DNA of 11,237 nt, taken from contig MSJH02000564.1 in assembly GCA_001931875.2 (NCBI GenBank), positions 1 through 11,237 of the forward strand, in the 5' to 3' direction. Source of the DNA: Byssochlamys sp. IMV 00236 (Eukaryota; Ascomycota; Eurotiomycetes; Eurotiales; Thermoascaceae). The translations under genes and the position numbers were made by a program. This document shows, piece by piece, positions 1 to 8,839 of this stretch. The notes beneath the pieces were generated by a model. The model did no database searches, was not told where the DNA came from, and worked only from the letters and a program-made list of their open reading frames with translations. The stretch's first letter is position 1. Each line of letters starts with the position of its first letter.

Positions 1-1053
1 TGCTCGGATATGTTCTAATATGGATAAGATAGAAAATAAGTTATTTATATATTCATACATTATTGGAGAAAGGAGGAATGAGTCATTTATTTTCAGCCTA
101 AATAACTTGATTTACATAAACAAAAAACTATAAAAGAGATTATGATTCTTTTTCTTTATTCTTTATCTCTATTAAAAATTCTCCTGTGCTTTTATTATTC
201 CCTATGTTGAAAAGGTATAACCGCGTCTGGGTGATTTCAAAGTACATATAATTAATGTCATCGCTTAGAAAATACGCTTTTGCTGGCTTTATTTCATGGT
301 TCCTGATGCATCTTACTCTATCATAATGACCTCTCCTTAAAGAAACCTCTGCTACTCACTAATGCTAAAAAAAAATACTTGCTACTACTTATCAATACAC
401 TCAAGCAATCAAACAGTCAAACAAATTCTCAAATGCTTATCAAATGCTTATCAATATCTACAATAGTCATCAGTGCCTGAAAATGCTAGTGAATGCCTGT
501 CCAATGCTTATCAACGTCGAAAAGTCCCTGAAGAATTTTGCCCATGTCTATCAATGCCTGCTGCTAATGAATACTGCTCTGGAGTAACAACATATCCAAT
601 CTACTTTGCCACTATCTGCCAAACTCTATCAAGCTCTGCTACAGGTCGCTGCTTCTCTACGCTGGATCACTCCGAGATGCTCCTATTGTTATGGCTCTGC
701 CTCTACAGCTGATGAACGGCCCGTAAACCCTCCCTCCTCCCCCCTACTGCTGAGCTCGGCGGTTGCGATGCTTCAAAGGTTCAATATTCCGATGTCTCCA
801 CGGTCATCACCCCTTTCGAAATGCTTCGTCCTAGGTACTTAGAAGTGCACTCTTTGTACGTTGAAGCACCTCTTTCGTTGAATTTACCGTGGTATGGTTT
901 TGAGATTGACTTTTTGAGATATGAGACTTGAGTACTTTTTTTTCATGGAGGGTTTATACCTTGTAGCCTTCTGGCATGCAGTCTATGGTTCTAGTCATCT
1001 TGGGTTTGAAAGCTAGTGATAACATGGCCTTCTGGGCTTATGGAAAGAAAAAA
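1..1053. other. AT-rich stretch with no supported gene
   Basis: I see no convincing gene here. Open frames at 473-842 overlap in two forward frames, resemble no family I know, and carry no clear splice or start context. The part from about 360 to 560 is built from recurring words such as AATGCTTATC and AATGCCTG, which looks like degenerate simple sequence. A short GC-richer patch (about 700-770) interrupts the AT-rich background; its origin is unknown to me. Confidence 0.5.
431..452. repeat. 11-bp tandem duplication, AAATGCTTATC x2
   Basis: The word AAATGCTTATC occurs twice head to tail (431-441 and 442-452), and its core AATGCTTATC recurs at 503-512. Related words (AATGCCTG, AATGCTAG) are scattered between about 360 and 560. 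This looks like a small, degenerate tandem-repeat patch in non-coding DNA. Confidence 0.75.
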
Positions 1054-1180
1054 GAAGAAGAAATCTCTCTACTTGCTCTCTAAACTTGGCTATCAAAAGA
1101 AAAAATTATCTACTTGGCTCTCAAAAAAGAAAAAATCTCTCTGCTTGGCTATCAAAACAAAAATCTCTACTTATTCAAAG
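1054..1180. repeat. Degenerate ~30-bp minisatellite
   Basis: About four imperfect copies of a ~30-bp unit run head to tail. Each has a purine run (A5-A7 with G), then TCTCTCTACTTGG or a close variant, then CTATCAAA or CTCTCAAA. The clearest copies are 1100-1129 and 1130-1158; partial or diverged copies flank them. The array yields a Lys/Ser/Leu-rich open frame (1016-1333) that I treat as a by-product of the repeat and not as a gene. Confidence 0.7.
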
Positions 1181-2323
1181 CTCTCTCTCTTTGGAAATCA
1201 AACTATTGCTTACTTTAATAAAAACTTCATTTTGTTACTCCTGCACTTGACTTTTTGTTTTTTAATCTTAATAAAATATATTCACTTGACGCACTTTTCT
1301 TTGTCTCTGATAATCCAGGGAAACAATAGTTAATGACTTCTTCATATGCATCATTATGAAGCAGTTTGGGGGCAATAATCACTATATAACCTCACACTGG
1401 TAGTTCTCATTAGTGACATGCCATATATTAATGTCAGTCTGTGCTATACAAGCTTACAAGCGTTCCTCTAGGTTCTCAGATTCACATCCATGTATCATCT
1501 TTGAGTATTATGCCATCGGATTCTTTTCATTGACGGAACGTGTTTCTTGTATAATGGATCTTCATCTAAATGTGTTGACGATCTATTGAAAATACGAAAA
1601 AAAAGGCTTCATTCTGTATCTTTACTACCAAAAGATGGGCTTTTCTTGTTCTATATTTTCATATTTGACACAACTCCTTACGGAATTGAAGAGTGGTCCC
1701 TGAGAGTATAGGACATATTTATGAAGAAACTCCAGGTGGCTCATCTCTCAGTTGTACTTTTATGTCATGACTTGTTATAAACTCACGCATAATATTAGCA
1801 CCTCAATAAGTCAAGCTGGTTCTTTTTTTATATAACATTACATTTCTTCTAATTTTATACAAATACCCTCATTTGTTTTTATTTAATAAAATCTTTCGTC
1901 AATCATCGCATTATTCTTATTGTCCTTAGGCTATTTGTCTATTCCCCTTTTCTCTATTCATCTGTACCTACCGCCAATCGCCTCACTCTTATCTCATAAG
2001 CCCTATTCTCTATAGATCAATCTTCAAGCCCTTAGCACCACCCTGTCTTGCCTTTATCAGTTATACTATCCAGCGTCCTAGTACCTCATCCCCCTTCCTA
2101 ACTGAAAATGCAACTCATTAAAAGATTGTGATGTAAATAGAATCGCCTTCAGTTATTGAGCATTGACATAATGCTGAAAGTGTTGTTATTGTCTATTTCT
2201 ACATCTTTTTAAAAATGCAAATTATCTTTCTTTCTTTACTGATTAGTTATTGTAGTTATCTTGTATAATATTTGGCGTAATAAAAGGCTTCCTTTTGACC
2301 ACAGAAACAATAATAGCTGAACA
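1181..2323. other. AT-rich intergenic stretch, no supported gene
   Basis: I see no supported gene, RNA gene or terminal inverted repeat in this stretch. A stop-free forward frame lies between the stops at 1502-1504 and 1709-1711. It encodes 68 residues with no ATG in frame and no family resemblance, so it is not called. Confidence 0.5.
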
Positions 2324-2884
2324 TCAATCTGATACCCAAGAATCAACACGAGTACGCAAAAGGGAAAAAGGAGCCATTGTCTTTTCAACAACTTTAGCAG
2401 CTCTAAACTTTCTTCATGGATCCCTTATCTGGAATGATTTATGAGCATCAACTTTGGGCTCATATTTGACTTCACGAATAATAGTTAGCAGCCTAAAGAA
2501 AGCAAAGTAACCACAAACAGTATTAAACATCTTATCGTCAGTTGGGCCACCATGAACATTTTCCATAAGCTTCCTATACAGATCCCATGATAATTGGCAC
2601 TTCCTATTTAGATCTTTGTTAAATAGGTGCTCAGTGGCAGAGTTTAGGGAAGAAGCTATCCGCAAACAAGCCAAAAGCAGCCTTCTCTTACTTTGTATGC
2701 ATTGACCTACTTGTTTTATTTATACCAGAATAAACTTCCTCAAGCTGTACTTCGAATTCTTCTTTGAGACGCTTACTTCCTTCATTTCTTCTCTTAGGTT
2801 GCCTATTTGACTAGATGCAGCTCTTATGACATCCTTCATTTTATGCGGGCCGAAATAACTGTAAGAATGAGCCTGTTGGGCATA
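2324..2884 (-). pseudogene. Broken reading frame, unknown family
   Basis: A minus-strand protein-like region that I do not recognise. Reading from high to low coordinates, an open frame (in-frame ATG at 2837-2839, open from about 2884) gives a charged, helix-rich segment containing NLREEMKE. Near 2785-2795 the protein-like reading moves to another frame (RLKEEFEVQLEEV), which ends in a stop near 2695. It then resumes in the frame covering 2414-2698 with the segments LLLACLRIA and GYFAFFRLLTI. A TGA at 2414-2416 follows, but the same frame stays open to a TGA at 2324-2326 with plausible sequence. At least one frameshift and one internal stop suggest a decayed gene, although an unseen intron could explain the step near 2700-2740. 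It sits just downstream of the transposase remnant on the same strand, so it could be an accessory frame of the same element; that link is inference only. Confidence 0.4.
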
Positions 2885-2966
2885 TCTTTACAAAGAAAAC
2901 GTTATGGGGACATGATTTTTTTAGAATTAATGGGAAGAAAATAAAATGTATAATAAATCAAGGTCA

Positions 2967-4629
2967 TCAAGAGGGTAAATCGTATCTTTGTTGACATGGC
3001 CAAAAGATGTATTCTCTGTTATTCATATTCATATCAATTGAACGGCCACAAAGCGAAATAATTTCATCGACATTGGCTACTTTATCTTGGAGGTAGCAGA
3101 AGAGGGTCTTGTATGGCCAAATACAGTCTTTATTTGCCTTTACATCAAATACTTTGATGAGAGCTAGTAATCGTTAGCTTCTATCTGGAGACGTGTATTT
3201 CAAGTATGATATAACTTCGCCAAAGTAGATTAACTCTTTAATTGAGGTTCTTGGCCCACTTTGTCTGTTGGTGTTGACTTTAATGCATAGCTTAACAAAG
3301 AAGCTTGTTCTATTACCTTCTTTGTGGTTCATTGAACATCCAAACACAGCCTGTTCTAGGCCCCACAGTCTACATTCAAAGTCGACAGTACTTCTAGAAT
3401 TAAGATCAGTGCGAACACCAGAGCTTTGACACTCAAAGTACTTCTTCAAGAAAGGAAAGCAATCAAAGCCCAAGATGTCAGCGCTGTTTCCCAATTCTAC
3501 GTGGCTAATGGACCTCTAGACCTCATATTCGTTCTCTTCATTGTCATCTAGCAAGGCCCTACCAGCCTTTTCTTTACCTTCCGCTGCAGCCATACGTTCT
3601 ACCCAATGCAGCGAAACAAGCTCAAGCAAAGCATTTTTGAAGTCAGTAGCAAGATCTTTTCTTGATCTCATCCTTGACTTATGCTCTTGTATTGTTCTCT
3701 CAATAGAAAAAGTAGCATAAGAAAGCATCTGTTCCAAGTACCAGATCAGATCAGGTCAGATCAGGGACGTGTAATAGAAGATGCTGGTTGATGTTAAAAA
3801 TCCATGGCTGTAGTTTACCTGCATCGACAAGTTCTTTTAGCCAGAAACTCCATTCCAAGATCGCTGCATGCAATTCTGTTACATCGTTCTTCTTGATCTC
3901 TCTTTGGCAAACAAAGTTGACTATTCTAGGATATACACACGATCTTCGGCTAAATTCTTTTGTCAAGATAGCAGCCTGCAACCGTCGTTGGCAATATGTA
4001 TCTAAAAAAATGAATCCAGTCTATCAAACGGTTATATCCACTCTCTATGCTTTCAATTATACCAGAAAAAGGTGGTTGGTGCAAGTAGACGAGATTCTTT
4101 CAGCAACGAATTGATTTTCTGAATATCCTTATTCCGCAATCGTAAATGGTGGCCGGATTTCTTACTTACAGTAAATGGATCAGTGATAACCATGCTTGCT
4201 ATTTGTGGACCAATGTTGCTACCAAATAAGTGCATCAAGTCCCACAGGAAAGAAAAACACACTATGAAAAAGCTAGAGATCAGTAAACGGTGTTGGAAGA
4301 TTTTGGCCAATGTCTTCATTTGCTGCCTTAAACGAGTCTTTACTTCTAAAGGTGAAGCTGCTGTATGGGGAAAAAAAGCATTTCTGTTTTCAATTCTTGC
4401 TGCTTTGATAATGCAACATCTGCATCCGCGTTTGTGGAAATGATCTGATTGACCAGCAAGCTTAGCACAAGCAGGGACAACATCAGACGCAAACAGAGGA
4501 TGTGCATTGATGACTATGCTTGAATCTGACAACTTGAAGCTTTTCAATTGTAAAATCTTCTGTTCTTTCTTAATCAGCTTGATGAATGAAAAAAAAATCT
4601 CTTGTTAGCTTTGGATCGGGAGCGACACA
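2967..4629 (-). pseudogene. Decayed transposase (Tnp2/KDZ-like, mucoralean type)
   Basis: Read on the minus strand, the pieces line up in order with a transposase-domain protein that is common in mucoralean genomes. In order they are: a DFFSFIK-like segment (about 4590-4610); AKLAGQSDHFHKRGCRCC (about 4430-4480) with a Cys-rich knuckle; the family motif DLMHLFGSNIGPQ (about 4200-4245); IDWIHFFRYILPT (about 4000-4040); FNINQHLLLHVPDL (about 3765-3800); SYATFSIERTIQEHKSRMRS (about 3665-3720); and a C-terminal half down to a TGA at 2967-2969. The frame is broken by stops TGA and TAA at 4630-4635, shifts at the A9 run 4589-4597, the A5 run 4066-4070 and about 3955-3965, a CAGAT array at 3742-3766, a TAG at 3516-3518 and a TAA at 3174-3176. 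The N-terminal half of the protein was not found and no terminal inverted repeats were seen. The family name comes from memory of its motifs, with no alignment. A dead, truncated copy is likely. Confidence 0.65.
3742..3766. repeat. CAGAT pentanucleotide array, 5 units
   Basis: Five consecutive 5-mers read CAGAT, CAGAT, CAGGT, CAGAT, CAGGG on the plus strand. The array lies exactly where the transposase remnant changes reading frame, between the LLLHVPDL and YATFSIERT segments. Expansion of this 5-mer, whose unit is not a multiple of 3, is a simple explanation for that frameshift. Confidence 0.75.
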
Positions 4630-4635
4630 TTATCA

Positions 4636-4957
4636 CTTGAAATTGACATCAACTAAACATGAATCTGTTATTATCCTGTCCTCCTTTAATTTCTTTCTTC
4701 CTTAATGCTTTATGCATACAATTCATATATATGTATATGTCCTTATGGGTCATTATGTAACACAAAAGACATCAAGACACTTCTTTGTATTACGCTCACC
4801 GGGACTGTCTTTTCATGCGCTTTATTTTTCCTTTTATTTCCCTTTTTTCTTTCTCTTTTTTTTTTTTCTTACTTGTCATCATGGAGCTCGATAATGATAA
4901 CTTTGCTGTAAATAAGTATATTACTTTTATAAAACACAAACATAACGTGCTTAATAG
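4636..4957. other. Intergenic region and probable promoter of the TBC gene
   Basis: This lies between the transposase remnant and the TBC-domain gene. The forward strand becomes strongly pyrimidine-rich from about 4808 to 4872 and includes a T12 run (4856-4867), which is typical of fungal promoters. No other gene is evident; the short open frames at 4705-4911 are low-complexity readings of this tract. Confidence 0.55.
4928..4934 (+). promoter_or_regulatory. Possible TATA box (TATAAAA) of the TBC gene
   Basis: TATAAAA lies 23 bp before the chosen ATG at 4958. If it is the working TATA element, the 5' leader would be extremely short, so transcription may instead start from the upstream pyrimidine tract. 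The call rests on the word match and position only. Confidence 0.35.
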
Positions 4958-7532
4958 ATGATAAATGATCCCGTATGCTCAGAAGACAGTTCTGTCAAAT
5001 TACTCTATTCAAAGTCAAAAGTTTATGTTCATCCTTCAAACCAAGTCCAAGACTTTGTACCAGGCTACTTGACAATTATTGAAAAAGTAAAGAAATAGGA
5101 ACTAAGAACAACATCATGCTCATATGCAAATAGATATCACATGGTCACTATGTGGCATGGACACCTGAAGCGTGTATACCAAGCAAAGACGTCGAATCAT
5201 TTGTTCAGATTGATTTTAACCCAGAAAATAAACAAGACATCCACTGTAATTTGAATCGACTATGTGTTATATGTTTGAATTATACCAACCGTATTTATGA
5301 ATAGCCTCAACCCTCGTATCTTCCTTACCAGAGTCACATCAACTCTATGCATTCTCTTCCCATGTAAATACTATTCAATCTCTCGTTATTAATCCACCCT
5401 CCTTTTCTACTTGGTATGGTCACATCATTATCAACTTTAAAGATGGTCATACATCAGGTCCATTTTGGTTTCATGACGATGAAAGCGTAAGCACAATCTA
5501 CCAAAAGAATACCCAAGGAGGCAAATTTGCTGAAGAGGATGAGCAGCTCAGATGGGGTGGCGATGAATTTGTCGAAGTGCTTTCAAAACTAATACCCGTA
5601 AAAAGGCAAGTAAAACAAGAAATAAGATAACTATTACTTATCCAAAGCAGATCAAGCAAGGATCTATGCTTATATATCATAGGTCAAGAGCCTATCACTG
5701 CTACTTCTCATACAAATAATGTATTTGAATCAGCTCAAATGGACCCATTTATCGCTGTCAGTAGTCATATATATATCACACTCTTTTACTCATCCTTCTT
5801 CCATAGACCCTTAAGGAAGCCCGCTGGTCTATCCTTTCAACACTGTCCAAAGTGACCAAGTTTTCTCGAGAAGCTGCCAACCATCTCTTTACATCACAGT
5901 CTAATGACCTAACCGAGAACGAAACGGTTCGACGCACGATGGATGATTATGATTCGGCACGTATCTTTTTAGCAAAATGGGCGGCGGGACTCGCAGATGA
6001 ATCTGAAAAGGTCACACCAGATGAAAGAAAGTACCGTCATGTCGGCATCTGGGGACATGGTTGGGAAGAAGAGACAGCATTGGGGGTATTTGAAATATTA
6101 AACGTAAGAAAGGAGAATAATTGATGATTATGAGGGCACTCATCATATTTTAACATAGTCCGACAATGATCTTTCAATACCTACTCATACTCGAACAAGA
6201 CCTGTTTCTTCACAGGTCTGGAATGGTTTCTTTGACACACAAGGCAGACTAGCGGTGGGTGAGCCTGTGGTGCGTAAGAGGATATTTTGTGGTGGTGTCG
6301 TTCCTGAGATTAGAAAAGAAGTTTGGTTGTTCTTGACAGGGGTCTATCCTTGGGATTCTACTAAAGAAGAACGACAGTTGATTATCGAAAAGAAAATGTA
6401 CGTGCATTTTTCTCTCCATTATACATGTACTCAAATTTTTTTGTAGGAAAGGGTACGAGTCATTAAAGAATCAATGGCTAAATGATCAGGACTATCAAAT
6501 TACACCCTTATTTCAAGATCAAAAGCACAGGATAGGTAAAGAATACATATAAAGATGAGCATGAAGCTGACATACTTTAAAAGATAAAGATGTTCATAGA
6601 ACAGATCGTACCCTTGACCTCTATGCAGAGGAAAATATGGAGAATCCTAATCCGTCGACAATGCATAATGGAACGAATAAGCATTTGGAAACCTTGAAGG
6701 ATATCTTGTTGACTTATAATGTCTACAACACGACGTTGGGCTATGTACAAGGCATGTCTGATCTACTGTCTCCTATTTATGCTGTTATGAACGAAGAGTA
6801 CTTGGCATTCTGGTCATTTGTTGGCTATATGGAGCGTATGGTAAGAGGACTATCTATCCTTTTATATGTCCTGATTCATTTTATTTATTTAGAAATCCAA
6901 CTTTTGCACTGACCAATCTGGTATGCATCATCAACTGCTCATCTTGGACCATATGCTTCAGTTTATGGACCCAGCCTTGTACAAACACTTGCAGCGTACA
7001 AACAGCTGTAATTTCTTCTTTTGCTTTAGGTGGCTGTTGGTCTGGTATAAACGAGAATTTCCTTGGGATGATATGCTCGTTTTGTGGGAAGTGCTTTGGA
7101 CGGATTACTTGACAGACAAATTCTACTTGTTTATAGCACTTGCTATACTTGATAAGGTATAAATCAAAACAAAATGCTAAGTATACACTAATACCTGCTT
7201 AGCATCGTGATTATATCATTGAATACTTGAAAAACTTTGATGAAATACTTAAAGTAAGATGGTTTATCATATATACATAAGCTAATCTTTATGTACGTTA
7301 GTACATCAATGATTTATCTATGAGGATAGATCTTCAAGATATTCTTCAGCGTGCAGAGATTTTGTTTTATCAATTCAAACAGAGGGTAAATGTTGTCGAT
7401 AACAAGAGAAATCAGCTACAACAAAAGCTATCTAGCTCAACCATGACACGCCAACAGAGACAAGAAATCCAGCAAGATTTACAAAAATTACCCCTGATCG
7501 ATGATGTTTTACGTGAACTTGTCAAGCAATAA
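4958..7532 (+). CDS. GYP7: Gyp7-type TBC-domain Rab GTPase-activating protein
   Basis: Eleven exons: 4958-5086, 5134-5290, 5332-5609, 5661-5756, 5807-6103, 6159-6397, 6447-6535, 6584-6840, 6893-7156, 7203-7253 and 7302-7532, giving about 695 aa. The start is firm: the ATG directly follows an in-frame TAG, and the first exon encodes the Gyp7/TBC1D15 N-terminal signature LLYSKSKVYVHPS. The N-terminal domain fills roughly residues 10-190 (WYGHIIINFKDG is inside it). The TBC domain spans about 363-600, with RKEVWLFLTGVYPW, the arginine finger R434 in DVHRT and the glutamine finger Q484 in YVQGM, so GAP activity is expected. A Gln-rich tail ends the protein. Length is close to that of yeast Gyp7 (746 aa). 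In yeast, Gyp7 inactivates the late-endosome/vacuole Rab Ypt7; the same substrate is inferred here. Two junctions are uncertain: exon 2/3 (GTATTT donor chosen) and exon 3/4, where a GC-AG intron (5606-5650) would also keep frame and give 697 aa. The gene converges on the oxygenase gene and overlaps its coding end by 11 bp. Confidence 0.9.
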
Positions 7533-8423
7533 AGCAGTTTATTGCAAATCCCAAACATTGTTCAGCTAAAGGTAGATGTGATTTTGTCTTGTCCAAGATC
7601 GGCAGAGAAGAGAATTGAGGCATAAATGCCCTTCTAAATTGAGTTGATGTATTACCTGTGCTTTTATGGAGCAGATGACTTGACATGAATAGAATACTTC
7701 CTGCTGGTATTTCTACTACATGATCATCCTCCACAATGACCGTGCCGTTAAGTCTGTTGACATCATCCAAGGCAGTCCAGCAAGCAATTGTCACTTGATT
7801 TTTTATACTTGTATCATGATAATAATCAGAGTCTCTATGCCACGCAAATTGTGAATAGGACGACGATAAAGGTGGCTTGACAATGTATTGTTCATTCAGC
7901 TTTTTATATATAGTGAGCAAACATGCTAGACTGTCTGTTGTTTCTATTACCAAATAAATATACTTTGAATTCAATAATTGTGATGCCCATATGGCATATG
8001 TACCAAACAACAAGCTTGATACAGTTGCATGGTCTGATGGGTAGATACTATCTCTTATCTTGGCATATTCCTGTTTATTCACTTTATATTCCTTTGTCTT
8101 GGGTGTATCAATGTAACCGCATGTCCAAGGTTCTATTATAATCAATGATGAGTCACCGTCTATTTGCATTATATGCTATTGACAGAAACCAAGCACACAG
8201 CCAAGATCTTTGACAAGATCTACTTGTTCTGACATCAAGTAATTTGCCAACTCATCTGCTTCATTATGAAGTAACTCTACTTGTTGTTTATCCAAAGCTA
8301 TGCAAGTTTATTTAGTCAAGTGCCCCCCCCTCTCTCTCTCTCTCTCTCTTTGCCTTTATTACCGTCCAATAATATAGTGTATCCCTTTTCTTTAAATTCT
8401 CTACAGTGTCTATCCGTCAACAT
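7522..8423 (-). CDS. Phytanoyl-CoA dioxygenase-like Fe(II)/2-oxoglutarate oxygenase
   Basis: Four exons on the minus strand: 8423-8363, 8297-8190, 8132-7951 and 7899-7522, giving about 242 aa. The first exon begins MLTDRHCREFKEKGYTILLD, the usual opening helix of PhyH-family proteins, and joins in frame to LDKQQVELLHNEADELANYL. The metal-binding triad is visible as H138 and D140 (FAWHRDSD) and a distal H195 in HKSTGNTSTQFRR, whose R206 would bind 2-oxoglutarate; WTALDDVN and VEIPAGSILFMSSH are further family landmarks. All catalytic residues are kept, so it should be active. The substrate cannot be read from the sequence; family members hydroxylate diverse small molecules and lipids. A long open frame (7522-8169) hides a stop-free 51-nt intron (7900-7950), and its apparent ATG lies in the intron 8133-8189, whose GTTTCT donor is weak. 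The gene is divergent from the argininosuccinate synthase gene and convergent with the TBC gene. Confidence 0.85.
7528..7533 (+). terminator. AATAAA poly(A) signal overlapping the TBC stop codon
   Basis: AATAAA begins 2 bp before the TAA stop (7530-7532) of the TBC gene. If used, cleavage would fall some 10-30 bp downstream, inside the coding sequence of the opposing oxygenase gene, giving a very short 3' UTR. Confidence 0.45.
7538..7543 (-). terminator. Minus-strand AATAAA inside the oxygenase coding end
   Basis: TTTATT on the plus strand reads AATAAA on the minus strand, just before the oxygenase stop codon (7522-7524). It mirrors the plus-strand signal at 7528-7533, forming a short palindrome-like cluster that could serve poly(A) site selection for both convergent genes. 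Confidence 0.35.
8323..8348. repeat. C8(TC)9 microsatellite inside an oxygenase intron
   Basis: Eight C are followed by nine TC dinucleotides (8331-8348) on the plus strand. The tract lies wholly within intron 1 of the oxygenase gene (8298-8362), where the transcript reads (GA)9 G8. It makes up about 40 percent of a 65-nt intron and should be length-variable between strains. Confidence 0.85.
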
Positions 8424-8460
8424 GAGTCCCCAATAAACTCAGACCTTTGGGCACACACTA

Positions 8461-8478
8461 TTTTTTTTTTTTTTTTTT
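8461..8478. repeat. T18 homopolymer
   Basis: Eighteen consecutive T lie 38 bp upstream of the oxygenase start. In fungi, long dA:dT tracts in promoters tend to exclude nucleosomes, so this may keep the shared promoter open; that role is inference. Confidence 0.8.
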
Positions 8479-8575
8479 CACAATACGGACTTACAATTGT
8501 TATCAACAGATAATAAAAATCTCTTTGCGGGGTGAACGGGGATAGGCTGAACACAAATGACCAAATATGGAACTC

Positions 8576-8582
8576 TGACTCA
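8576..8582. promoter_or_regulatory. Gcn4/CPC1-type site TGACTCA
   Basis: A perfect TGACTCA lies 306 bp upstream of the argininosuccinate synthase ATG and 152 bp upstream of the oxygenase ATG. This is the known recognition sequence of the bZIP activator Gcn4 (CPC1 or CpcA in filamentous fungi), which controls arginine-synthesis genes, ARG1 included, in ascomycetes. Finding it here fits general amino-acid control of this gene; use in this organism is inferred. A 7-mer can occur by chance, but this position is apt. Confidence 0.55.
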
Positions 8583-8831
8583 TTTATGATACATACAGTA
8601 TACACTTTAGCAAGATAATCACTAAAATATATTACAGAAAGGGAATCAATTAAGAAATGGTAAAGATAAATCCAAAAGAAAATAATGAATATGAATGACA
8701 GAAAGAGGTCAAGAAGGGTAATGTTTATGTATACATAACGTGTGTCTAGGAAATGATCTCTTCTTTTTCTCTTTTGATGCATACGTCGGTAGTTTAATTG
8801 ATAAGAGTGATGTTTCCAAAGACAAACACAC

Positions 8832-8839
8832 TATAAAAA
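8832..8839 (+). promoter_or_regulatory. TATA box (TATAAAAA) of ARG1
   Basis: TATAAAAA lies 49 bp before the synthase ATG, a spacing that allows a short 5' leader of roughly 20 nt. The sequence match and position are good; the transcription start is not known. Confidence 0.6.

Noticed and set aside
473..842. Overlapping forward open frames of 78-79 codons
   Set aside because: No family resemblance, no splice or promoter context, and part of the sequence is degenerate repeat.
1016..1333. Forward 105-codon Lys/Ser/Leu-rich frame
   Set aside because: It is a translation of the minisatellite and adjacent AT-rich DNA; composition is low-complexity.
1505..1708. Stop-free 68-codon forward frame
   Set aside because: No in-frame ATG and no recognised motif. 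A frame of this length can arise by chance, and a second frame is open across part of it.
3788..4443. Forward frames opposite the transposase remnant
   Set aside because: They are antisense shadows; the minus-strand reading carries recognisable family motifs.
1..4957. tRNA, rRNA or CRISPR-like structures in the gene-poor part
   Set aside because: I looked for tRNA box motifs and regular repeat-spacer patterns and saw none; the repeats present are direct tandem arrays without unique spacers.
1340..4960. Terminal inverted repeats and target-site duplication for the transposase remnant
   Set aside because: By-eye comparison of sequences flanking the remnant gave no convincing inverted match; the element ends may be lost or lie outside what I could detect.
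7522..8169. Single-exon gene starting at the ATG at 8169
   Set aside because: The ATG lies inside an intron. Upstream exons at 8190-8297 and 8363-8423 give the expected N-terminus, and 7900-7950 is best read as an intron.
8417..8782. Minus-strand 121-codon frame in the divergent promoter
   Set aside because: Phe/Ile/Tyr-rich reading with a lysine run from the T18 tract. It runs over the oxygenase start region and promoter elements.
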